A stretch of DNA of 64,000 nucleotides from positions 133,046 to 197,045 of the forward strand of contig CAZLZR010000001.1 in NCBI GenBank assembly GCA_964564015.1. The letters run 5' to 3'. Positions 43,071-51,120 of the stretch are shown here, in pieces. The DNA comes from Acetivibrio sp964564015. Its GTDB lineage: Bacteria; Bacillota; Clostridia; Acetivibrionales; Acetivibrionaceae. Every line of letters begins with the position of its first letter. The first letter of the stretch is position 1. The translations under genes and the position numbers were made by a program. The notes under the pieces were generated by a model, which was not told the origin of the DNA, ran no database searches, and saw only the letters and a list, made by a program, of their open reading frames with translations.

Positions 43071-44062
43071 TGGTTGAAGTCAATTCTAATAAAGAAAATG
43101 CGTTTTCAGGTTGTGAGTTTACAAAAGAAAAAGCACGGGCGATTATAAATGAGGTCTCAAAAATAGTTGTTGGACAGTATGAATTTGTTGAACATATGGT
43201 AACGGCGCTTCTTTCCGGGGGACATGTATTGATAGAGGGAGTTCCCGGTCTTGCAAAAACTCTGGCTTCAAAGGTTATGTCAAAGACAATTGCTGCTGAG
43301 TTTAAGCGCGTTCAGTTTACGCCTGACCTTATGCCGGCAGATATTATAGGGACAAAAGTATTTGATCCGAAAAAAACAGAGTTTTTTTTGAAGAAAGGAC
43401 CTCTTTTTACAAATATATTTTTAGCTGACGAAATAAACAGGACACCTCCTAAAACCCAGGCAGCACTTTTAGAAGCGATGGAGGAAAAATCCATCTCTAT
43501 AGACGGCGAAACGCACAAATTAGGAGAACCCTTTATGGTTTTAGCTACGCAAAATCCTGTGGAATATGAAGGGACATATCCTCTGCCGGAGGCACAGCTT
43601 GACAGGTTTTTGATGAAGCTTATGGTGGATTATATACCCCAGAAGTTTGAAAATATGCTTCTTCAGAAGTATAATTCCGGATTTGACAGCAAAGAGATTG
43701 AAAAACAAAATATAAATGCTGTGTGCAGCTTTGAGGACTTAAAAAGGTGCAAAATGGAGATACAGGGAGTTCAAGTAAATGATGGAATAATTAATTATAT
43801 AACATCTATTGTAAGAGCTACCAGAAATTCTCCGAATCTTATACTTGGTGCAAGTCCTAGGGCCTCTGTTTCGATGCTTCTGGTTGCAAAAACTTATGCT
43901 GCCATCAATGGCAGAAGTTTCGTAATACCCGAAGATATTAAAGAACTGGCTCTGCCTGTTTTGCGTCACCGTATAATTGTAAAGCCCGAAGCCGGAATTG
44001 ACGGACTTACAAATGATGAGGCCATTAAAAGCATACTGGCAAAAGTGGAAGTTCCAAGATAG
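43070..44062 (+). CDS. MoxR-type AAA+ ATPase
   Basis: A 330-residue cytoplasmic ATPase. Walker A is EGVPGLAKT, Walker B is FLADEINRTPPKTQAALLEA, sensor 1 LATQNPVEYEGTYPLPEAQLDRF, and the C-terminal lid includes GASPRASVSMLLVAKTYA. MoxR ATPases act as chaperones that mature or insert metal centres or von-Willebrand-type proteins encoded nearby, here probably the DUF58 protein. It is translationally coupled to DUF4350. Confidence 0.93.
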   Translation: MVEVNSNKENAFSGCEFTKEKARAIINEVSKIVVGQYEFVEHMVTALLSGGHVLIEGVPGLAKTLASKVMSKTIAAEFKRVQFTPDLMPADIIGTKVFDPKKTEFFLKKGPLFTNIFLADEINRTPPKTQAALLEAMEEKSISIDGETHKLGEPFMVLATQNPVEYEGTYPLPEAQLDRFLMKLMVDYIPQKFENMLLQKYNSGFDSKEIEKQNINAVCSFEDLKRCKMEIQGVQVNDGIINYITSIVRATRNSPNLILGASPRASVSMLLVAKTYAAINGRSFVIPEDIKELALPVLRHRIIVKPEAGIDGLTNDEAIKSILAKVEVPR

Positions 44063-44148
44063 AAAATAGATGAATTATTGAGCATGAGTGGTCGAAATAG
44101 TAATAAGTGTTAAGTTCTCGCGTAGTAAATGCCAGAAGGAGTAGAATA

Positions 44149-45459
44149 ATGCCATTTAGCAACAGGTTTGTATTGCTTCTAACATTAGGTATAATACCTG
44201 TAATAATAGCTTCATTTGTAGGATTGGAATTCTACGCTTTTTTTGCGTACAATATAATAGTGTTTTCACTTCTTGTAATTGATTTCAGGATGACACCCGG
44301 CAAAAACTTTCTGGAAGTCGAACGTGATTGTCATGAAAAGCTTTCGATGGGCACGGAAAATGAGGTGGGAATAAATATCAGGAACAATAGTGAGTATTCC
44401 CTTAGAATTGAAGCCCTTGATGAAGTTCCGGTTTATATGAAAACCCAGGATAGCGTTGTGTATATAAGTGTGGCACCACATTATGAGGCTGCCGGAAAGT
44501 ACATCGTAGTACCTGAAAAAAGGGGTGAATTTACCTTTGGGAAAATTCATTTGAGGTACAAAGGTATAATGGGGCTATGTATAAAGACAGGAAGTTTTGA
44601 CCTTGAGAAGAAGTATAAGGTATACCCTAATCTTAAGGATCTGAGCAAGTACGGATTGGCTGCAATAAAAAAAAGCCAGCTTATACAGGGAATTAAAAAA
44701 AATAAAAGTTATGGTATCGGTACTGAATTTGAAAGCCTCAGAGAATACACTGAGGGTGATGATTATAGGAAAATTAACTGGCTTGCAACTGCAAGGGCTA
44801 ATAAATTTATTGTAAATACCTATGAACATGAAAAAAACCAGCAGATAATGATAATGCTCGATTCGAGCAGGGTAATGAATTCGGAGATAAACTATATAAA
44901 AAAGCTGGATTACTGCATAAATGCAGCTTTTCTATTGGCTGATACAGCTATAAAAAAGGGCGATAACGCAGGAGTTATGGTGTTTGACAGCACCGTAAAA
45001 AGATTTATAAAACCCGGCAAGGGAACAGGTCAGTTTCATTTGATTGCTGGAAACCTTTATAATGTTGAAGAAAATTTTGTTTCTGCCGATTATATGGGGG
45101 CATTAAACTATCTTAACCGGAACCATAAGCGCAGAAGTCTGCTTTGTATTTTTACCGAGCTTTTCAATGCGGATGAAGCTTTGCAGTTGGCTAATGCATT
45201 AAAAACATTGGCAAAGCACCACTTGCCTCTGGTTATTACTATCAAGGATATGAGGCTTTATGAATATGCGGAGGGAAGTATTGATGATACAAAGCAATTT
45301 TTTACGAAAGTCGCATCTATGAAAATGATAAAGGAGAGGGAGAAAATACAGAAAATATTTAACGATTCTTCCATTGCCGTAGTAGATGTGCCTCCCGATA
45401 AACTGTCGGTTGAAGTTGTAAATAAGTACCTGCACCTGAAATCAACCATGCAGATCTAG
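44149..45459 (+). CDS. DUF58 protein with von Willebrand A-like fold
   Basis: A 436-residue protein from the ATG behind AGAAGGAG; an upstream in-frame TTG lacks a ribosome site. Two N-terminal membrane helices (about 8-45), an Ig-like stretch (about 55-170), the DUF58 signature YTEGDDYRKINWLATARA and a vWA-like region with a degenerate MIDAS (MIMLDSSRVMNSE). Partner of the MoxR ATPase; no enzymatic role is established. It ends the operon at the hairpin near 45478. Confidence 0.9.
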   Translation: MPFSNRFVLLLTLGIIPVIIASFVGLEFYAFFAYNIIVFSLLVIDFRMTPGKNFLEVERDCHEKLSMGTENEVGINIRNNSEYSLRIEALDEVPVYMKTQDSVVYISVAPHYEAAGKYIVVPEKRGEFTFGKIHLRYKGIMGLCIKTGSFDLEKKYKVYPNLKDLSKYGLAAIKKSQLIQGIKKNKSYGIGTEFESLREYTEGDDYRKINWLATARANKFIVNTYEHEKNQQIMIMLDSSRVMNSEINYIKKLDYCINAAFLLADTAIKKGDNAGVMVFDSTVKRFIKPGKGTGQFHLIAGNLYNVEENFVSADYMGALNYLNRNHKRRSLLCIFTELFNADEALQLANALKTLAKHHLPLVITIKDMRLYEYAEGSIDDTKQFFTKVASMKMIKEREKIQKIFNDSSIAVVDVPPDKLSVEVVNKYLHLKSTMQI

Positions 45460-45477
45460 TGTATTTAGCATAACAGA

Positions 45478-45536
45478 TTTCCGGTCTTTCTCAGGCAGCA
45501 AACAGCCTTACGGTAGATTTTTTTGATGCCGGAAAG
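45478..45536 (+). terminator. Probable terminator of the MoxR operon
   Basis: TTTCCGG at 45478 pairs with CCGGAAA near 45530; inside it, AGGC-AGCAAACA-GCCT is followed by seven T. Confidence 0.55.
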
Positions 45537-45606
45537 TGATGCGCTTTCTTAAGCCTTAAAAATACGCTTTCTTTGTTTTAAACTCTGCACTCTATGGAAA
45601 CGAATT

Positions 45607-46584
45607 CTATTGCAGGGCATTATTATGCTTTTGATGCCGGAGATTTGGTATAAGAATGTACATGCCCAAAAGTGCCAAAGTTATAAGGGCAAAGATCAAT
45701 TTTACAATTTCGGAGAAAATAGGAGAAGGAGTAAAGTAACCTTCAATCAATCCTGCTATTACAAAAATTGGTATGGTCCCAAGAACAAGCTTTATTGCCT
45801 CTTTGCCTCTTATTATGAGGGAATCTTTTCTGGAATATTTACCTGGATTTATAATGGAGTAGCCGATGATTAGTCCAGCTCCTCCACACACGAATATGGC
45901 AAATAGCTCTAAAATGCCATGGGGAAGAATCAATGACCAGAATAAAAGATTGCCTCCCTTATGGAAGTATAAACCGGCAAGAGCGCCCAGCATATATCCG
46001 TTGGTGTATAAAACCCATACAGTACCGATTGCAAGGGTTATTCCAAGGGCAAAGGCCAAAATCCCGACCTTTATATTGTTGGTAAATATGAAAGGTGATA
46101 AAATTGCTCCATTTCGAGTGTTGTCATACTCATTTATATCGCTGCTTAAAACTCCATCGACCATCTCCTGGGATATAAAAGCTCCTGCATTGTCTGTAGA
46201 AATCAACGTAAACAAAAAGCTGACCGCAGTACCAAGAAGGAACAATAATGCAGCTATTAGCACAGGTTTTGAGTTTTTCATTATCAGACGAGGAAAACCG
46301 GTGATGAGAAATAAAACCATCTTCTTTATACTAAAGGTTTTATTGGAGTAAATATAACTGTGTGCTGAAGCAACAAGCTTATTGAGGTAAATTGTAGTGT
46401 TTGTGTTGCCATAATTGGTTCTGGCGTAGGACAGGTGCCCGCAGGTCAGATTGTAAGTGTTAAGAAAACTGTCCAGTTCATCTTTGGTGAAGCTGTATAT
46501 ACTTTTGGACTTGAGTTTTGTGAGCGTTGATTCAAGGTCTTTCCAGATCTCCGAATTTTGGCTGATGAATTTATCTTCCCTCAT
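45607..46584 (-). CDS. SpoIIM-superfamily membrane protein
   Basis: A 325-residue protein on the minus strand from the ATG six bases after AAAGGTG; a GTG three codons upstream lies on the ribosome site. A soluble helical N-terminus (about 1-95, including LESTLTKLKSKSIYSFTKDE) precedes the SpoIIM-like domain with five helices (KPVLIAALLFLLGTAVSFL, IGTVWVLYTNGYMLGALAGL, LPHGILELFAIFVCGGAGL). In many bacteria this family accompanies MoxR/DUF58 and RDD genes, as here, and need not relate to sporulation. It is divergent from the RDD gene. Confidence 0.85.
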   Translation of the reverse strand: MREDKFISQNSEIWKDLESTLTKLKSKSIYSFTKDELDSFLNTYNLTCGHLSYARTNYGNTNTTIYLNKLVASAHSYIYSNKTFSIKKMVLFLITGFPRLIMKNSKPVLIAALLFLLGTAVSFLFTLISTDNAGAFISQEMVDGVLSSDINEYDNTRNGAILSPFIFTNNIKVGILAFALGITLAIGTVWVLYTNGYMLGALAGLYFHKGGNLLFWSLILPHGILELFAIFVCGGAGLIIGYSIINPGKYSRKDSLIIRGKEAIKLVLGTIPIFVIAGLIEGYFTPSPIFSEIVKLIFALITLALLGMYILIPNLRHQKHNNALQ

Positions 46585-46718
46585 AGTTTGCACCTTTAAA
46601 TTTATATATTTAAATTATTTCACAAAAGTTATTTTATCAGAAATAATTATTTGTTACAATTGTAATTGTATTCTAAGGGTTTAAAGCGTTATAAAATAAT
46701 TGCGAGGATGGAAGGTAC

Positions 46719-47474
46719 ATGAAAAAAATACTTAATATTCTTACTCCTGAAAATGTCTATGTTGAATATGAATTGGCTGGAATCGGGTCGAGGTTTGCCG
46801 CTTTTATTGTTGATTTGCTTATACAAATGTTTGTTTTTATTTTTGCCCTGACAGCTTTGTTTTTTGCCGGATTTGATTATTCAGCACTTATATATGAGCT
46901 GGATTTCCAAATCCTGACGTTTGCAATAACATTGCTGATACTTTTTCACTTGTTGTACTTTTCGTTGCTCGAACCATTAATGAAAGGACAGACGCCTGGA
47001 AAGAAACTCTTTGGCATAAGGGTAATAAAACAAAGCGGAGAGCCTGAAGGGGCCATTGAAAGTGTTATGAGAAATTTCTTAAGGATAGTGTATATTTTTC
47101 CTTTTCTATATCTTATGGATGCGTTCTTTGTTATATTGTCAAGGAATTACAAGCGTATTGGCGATTACGTGGCGAATACCGTAGTGGTCAAAGTGCGAAA
47201 GGGAGATAAACTTCTTACAATTGATGATATCTTAGTAAGTAATTTTGCCCAGAATGAGGATATTTGTAGTGTTAATATATTTCCGGTAACTCATTTCGAG
47301 TACGAAGTTTTGAAGGAATTTCTGGCGAGAAAGGATAGTGTAGGAAAAAAACGTTATATTTTTGCGTACAATTTCAACAGATATTTTACGCGAAAGTTTA
47401 ATTTACAAGAGCCTTACAGCAACCCTTATGATTTTTTTGAAGACATTATCAGAATGAATTCCGGCATGAACTAG
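46719..47474 (+). CDS. RDD family membrane protein
   Basis: A 251-residue protein, ATG behind GGATGGAAGG. The RDD domain (about 15-165) has the defining Arg-Asp-Asp pattern: RFAAFIVDLLIQ, then MKGQTPGKKLFGIRVIK and NYKRIGDYVANTVVVK. Three or four helices. The last 85 residues form a soluble tail. It completes the MoxR-type locus with the SpoIIM-like protein. Transport or envelope function suspected, unproven. Confidence 0.85.
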   Translation: MKKILNILTPENVYVEYELAGIGSRFAAFIVDLLIQMFVFIFALTALFFAGFDYSALIYELDFQILTFAITLLILFHLLYFSLLEPLMKGQTPGKKLFGIRVIKQSGEPEGAIESVMRNFLRIVYIFPFLYLMDAFFVILSRNYKRIGDYVANTVVVKVRKGDKLLTIDDILVSNFAQNEDICSVNIFPVTHFEYEVLKEFLARKDSVGKKRYIFAYNFNRYFTRKFNLQEPYSNPYDFFEDIIRMNSGMN

Positions 47475-47607
47475 AGCTTTTGAACATCCTATAATCAGCA
47501 CTAGTCTGTTAAATTTGCAGGATTTTATATTGACACTTGCAAAAAGAAATGTTACCATAAAATAGATTGATCGAATTCTGGAATAATTTTGCAAGGGTGA
47601 TAATATA

Positions 47608-47683
47608 ACTTTCACTAATATTTCTCTCAGGCCTTATTTGATTCCAAATAGGTCTGGGTGAAAAGTGAAAGTAATATTTCACT
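47608..47683 (+). promoter_or_regulatory. Structured leader upstream of lysA
   Basis: ACTTTCACT (47608-47616) can pair with AGTGAAAGT (47664-47672), enclosing a stem CAGGCCTTATTTG / CAAATAGGTCTG (47628-47656). Alternatively AGTGAAA (47664-47670) pairs with TTTCACT (47677-47683). The two options exclude each other. No T-run follows, so control would act on translation or another step. It does not match the lysine riboswitch or a T-box by eye. Confidence 0.45.
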
Positions 47684-47718
47684 CATATCTAGATATTACT
47701 ATAATGGAAGGTGAAATA

Positions 47719-49032
47719 ATGTTTGTATCAAAAGCATTAAGCATTAACAGCAAAAATCATCTTGAGATTGGCGGCTGTGATTGTGTTGAACTTGTAAATA
47801 ATTACGGTACTCCTTTGTATGTATTGGATGAAAGTCTTATCAGGGAGAACTGCAGACTTTATAAAAATGCAATGGACAAGTACTATGATGGTAACGGTTT
47901 GGTGCTTTATGCAAGTAAAGCCCTGTCTACAATGGCTGTATGTAAAATAGTGGAACAGGAAGGCCTTGGCTTGGATGTTGTATCCGGCGGAGAACTTTAT
48001 ACTGCAATTAAAGCAGGTGTTCCGATGGATAGAATATACTTCCACGGGAACAACAAAACCGTTGAAGAGCTTGAACTGGCTATAACTAATAATATCAGAA
48101 GAATAGTTGTTGATAATAGGGAAGAATTGAAAAGGGTAAACGAAATAGCGGGCAGGCAGGGTAAGGCTGCAAATATATCCTTTAGAATCAAGCCAGGGAT
48201 TGACGCCCATACCCATGACTTTGTACAGACCGGTCAAATTGATTCAAAGTTTGGTGTTGCACTGGAAAACGGTGAGGCATTTGAAATTATAAGAGAGGCA
48301 TCCGGATTGAGCAACGTAAAGGTTGCCGGAGTTCACTGCCATATAGGATCTCAGATATTTGACCTTGAGCCTTTCAAGTTGGCTGCAAAGGTAATGCTTG
48401 AATTTATTGCCAAGGTCAAGAATGAATTGGGTCTGGAAATTGAAGAATTGAACCTTGGTGGTGGCTTTGGAATTAAGTATACGATGAGTGATGATCCTAT
48501 TGAGTATGACCACTATATTGAGTCGGTTTCAAAAGTTGTCAGAAGTGAATGTGAGGAAAAGGGTATAAAGCTGCCTTTCATAGTCATGGAGCCGGGAAGA
48601 TCAATAGTTGCTTCTGCCGGAATAACTTTATATAAGGTTGGCGCTGTTAAAGACATTAAGGACGTTAGAACCTACGTGTCTGTTGATGGCGGTATGACGG
48701 ATAACCCAAGGTACGCACTATACCAGTCTAAATATGATGCATTGATCGCAAACAGGGCAGATGCTCCGAGGGTGAAGGATGTGACTATAGCAGGAAAGTG
48801 CTGTGAGTCGGGAGACCTCCTGGCAAAAGACATAAGTATGCCGGAGATTCAGGCTGGAGATATTTTGGCAGTTCTTGCAACAGGAGCATACAACTATTCA
48901 ATGTCGAGCAACTATAACCGTATACCAAAACCTCCGATTGTTCTTGTAAAAAACGGCAAATCACGTGTAATTGTAAAAAGAGAGGACTTTGACGATATAA
49001 TAAGAAACGATATAATACCTGAAGATCTATAA
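47719..49032 (+). CDS. lysA: Diaminopimelate decarboxylase (LysA)
   Basis: A 437-residue pyridoxal-phosphate enzyme, last step of lysine synthesis from meso-diaminopimelate. The start at ATG 47719 follows GGAAGGTG. The PLP lysine is in YASKALSTMAV; further markers are HGNNKTVEEL, GVHCHIGSQIF, LNLGGGFGIKYT, EPGRSIVASAG and GKCCESGDLLAKD with the active-site Cys, plus GAYNYSMSSNYNR. It lies behind the structured leader at 47608 and ends at a strong terminator at 49055. Confidence 0.95.
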   Translation: MFVSKALSINSKNHLEIGGCDCVELVNNYGTPLYVLDESLIRENCRLYKNAMDKYYDGNGLVLYASKALSTMAVCKIVEQEGLGLDVVSGGELYTAIKAGVPMDRIYFHGNNKTVEELELAITNNIRRIVVDNREELKRVNEIAGRQGKAANISFRIKPGIDAHTHDFVQTGQIDSKFGVALENGEAFEIIREASGLSNVKVAGVHCHIGSQIFDLEPFKLAAKVMLEFIAKVKNELGLEIEELNLGGGFGIKYTMSDDPIEYDHYIESVSKVVRSECEEKGIKLPFIVMEPGRSIVASAGITLYKVGAVKDIKDVRTYVSVDGGMTDNPRYALYQSKYDALIANRADAPRVKDVTIAGKCCESGDLLAKDISMPEIQAGDILAVLATGAYNYSMSSNYNRIPKPPIVLVKNGKSRVIVKREDFDDIIRNDIIPEDL

Positions 49033-49054
49033 GCGAGGATAAAAAAAGAGGTAA

Positions 49055-49093
49055 GGGCACCTAAATTACTGATAATTTAAGTGCTCTTTTTTT
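49055..49093 (+). terminator. Intrinsic terminator of lysA
   Basis: GGGCACCTAAATTA / TAATTTAAGTGCTC followed by seven T. Confidence 0.85.
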
Positions 49094-49148
49094 GTCATAC
49101 ATCTGTTATAATTGATGTATTATAGAATAAAACATTTTTGGGGGAAAA

Positions 49149-51005
49149 ATGAACATTAATAAATTACTTGCTTATTTTTTAGTTTATGCAGTTGTTATAA
49201 TTTCTGTTCCACTTTTTTTCAATAATATGTGGCTTAAAGATTTACCGGAAATTCAAACTTATGACAGTTTGCTAGAGTTTTCAGCCCAAAGAGCATATGA
49301 GGATATCAAATATATTACAAGTAATTTTCCTGAAAGATCGATTGGAAGTGAAAATGCCGAAGCTTCTGCCAATTGGATTGTACAGGAGTTTGAAAATATC
49401 GGTCTTAAAACTTATACTGAAGAATTTATATGCCGATCACCTGTGAAACTTATAAACGCAACAATGGGCAAAATTACAGATGACTCATCAGATGAACAGT
49501 CAGATTCATCTACAGACTTTGACAGATTCAGCATGAATGAGATATTTGAAAAAGTAAAAGGAATAAACGTTATAGGGGTAAGTAAAGGTAAAAGTGACGA
49601 AACAATTATTTTAGGAGCTCACAGGGATACCTATGGAACACTTGAAGGGGCACAGGATAATGCTTCCGGTACCGCATCAATGCTTGAGCTTGCGAGGGTA
49701 CTAACTGATGAAAAACACTATTACACGTACATGTTCATATCTTTTGACGGCGAAGAAATAGGGCTGAAAGGCTCCGAAGCATTTGCCCGGAGACACTCGC
49801 TTAAGGATGTTAAACTGGCAATGATTCTTGATTGCGTGGGCTATAAGGATGCCGATACGGCAGGACTTTATCAGTATGCAAGTGCAAAGGGGTCTTCGCC
49901 GCTTTGGACAACAGCTCTTGCAAATAACCTTATAAAGAAAAGTGGCAGGAGTGAATATTATTTAGATGATGATGGTGGGTTTGGCAGTTTGAGTCTGGGT
50001 ATTTTTACACCTTTGCTCAATAAAATGGTATCCCAGAGGGTTTCCGGCGATGTCAATACCGATTCAGGACCTTTTGTAGACAGAAATATACCGTCAGTGG
50101 GTTTTATAGCTGCTAACAGCAATAACATGGTAGATCCGGAAAGTGTATATCATACAAGGAACGATACTATTTCAAACATTAGTGAAGAAACTCTTGATGT
50201 CATAGGAAAGCTGTCGGAGCAGTACATAAAAAGTATTGAACTGAATGATTTTCCAGCAGAACTTGAAAGCAATCTTTATGTGGTAGAAGATAATAAGTAT
50301 CTCGATTTCCGAATAATATCAGCTTTTATAATGTTATTGATGATTGCCGGGATTGTACTGTGGTTTATTTCTTCAAAGGATGTAATAAAAAATCCAGGGG
50401 TTTTTATCGGGTTTTTGAAAAGTGAACTGCCATGGATTATTTCAACTGTTGCACTATCTGCATTTTCAGGATATATATGGCAGGTGTTTAGGTATGAGTT
50501 TGCCGCTGATTTGAACATAATTATATTAATACTACTATGGGCTTTGGTGAATTTTATAGGAGTACCGGCCATTATTATATTGAGATTCATATCATTAAGG
50601 GGAAAAAGCGATAACTATTATGAGATTACAAAGTATCAGAGGATACTGTTAAATAGTCTTTATACAATAGTCTTTTTTGCAGTTTCAATATATTTAAATG
50701 TGTTTGTTGCTATGATACTTGTCGGGACACCATTGTTAGTAATGGGCAGGGTAGGATATAAAAATATTGCAACAAGGGTTATATGGATAATTGTGCTGTT
50801 AATTTGGTTCTTAATTCAGACGACTTTGCTGATCACATGTATAAAATCATATGTATTCGATATGATGTCAATGAAGAATGCAGCAATATTATTTGTCTAC
50901 AGCCTCTTAGTGACTTTTACTTTTGTATATGTAATCAGTACGCCGGGTATGCCTGGAAAGAGAAAAAGCAGACAGCTTTTAGCAGAAACACCAATGGGAA
51001 ATTGA
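49149..51005 (+). CDS. M28-family metallopeptidase with C-terminal membrane domain
   Basis: A 618-residue protein, ATG behind GGGGGAAAA. N-terminal membrane helix (about 5-25), an extracytoplasmic M28 peptidase (about 40-370) with zinc ligands in LGAHRDTYGTLEGAQDNASG, the general-base pair in FDGEEIGLKGSEAFAR, and LDCVGYKD; then about seven hydrophobic helices (from about residue 395). It likely trims peptides at the outer face of the membrane. The large membrane half is unusual compared with secreted aminopeptidases. No obvious partner genes. Confidence 0.88.
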   Translation: MNINKLLAYFLVYAVVIISVPLFFNNMWLKDLPEIQTYDSLLEFSAQRAYEDIKYITSNFPERSIGSENAEASANWIVQEFENIGLKTYTEEFICRSPVKLINATMGKITDDSSDEQSDSSTDFDRFSMNEIFEKVKGINVIGVSKGKSDETIILGAHRDTYGTLEGAQDNASGTASMLELARVLTDEKHYYTYMFISFDGEEIGLKGSEAFARRHSLKDVKLAMILDCVGYKDADTAGLYQYASAKGSSPLWTTALANNLIKKSGRSEYYLDDDGGFGSLSLGIFTPLLNKMVSQRVSGDVNTDSGPFVDRNIPSVGFIAANSNNMVDPESVYHTRNDTISNISEETLDVIGKLSEQYIKSIELNDFPAELESNLYVVEDNKYLDFRIISAFIMLLMIAGIVLWFISSKDVIKNPGVFIGFLKSELPWIISTVALSAFSGYIWQVFRYEFAADLNIIILILLWALVNFIGVPAIIILRFISLRGKSDNYYEITKYQRILLNSLYTIVFFAVSIYLNVFVAMILVGTPLLVMGRVGYKNIATRVIWIIVLLIWFLIQTTLLITCIKSYVFDMMSMKNAAILFVYSLLVTFTFVYVISTPGMPGKRKSRQLLAETPMGN

Positions 51006-51120
51006 TAAATTAGCAATTACCGAGTGTATATAATTTAGGTGAAGAAAAATATGGAAGAAACATTGTGAAGCAAGTTATATTAGATGCACTCGTAATTAAC
51101 TGTTTATAGGAGTGAAGTTA

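Noticed and set aside
47475..47718. Lysine riboswitch or T-box before lysA
   Set aside because: Neither the conserved lysine-aptamer blocks nor the T-box GGTGGNACCGCG motif is present; only the unassigned hairpins are.
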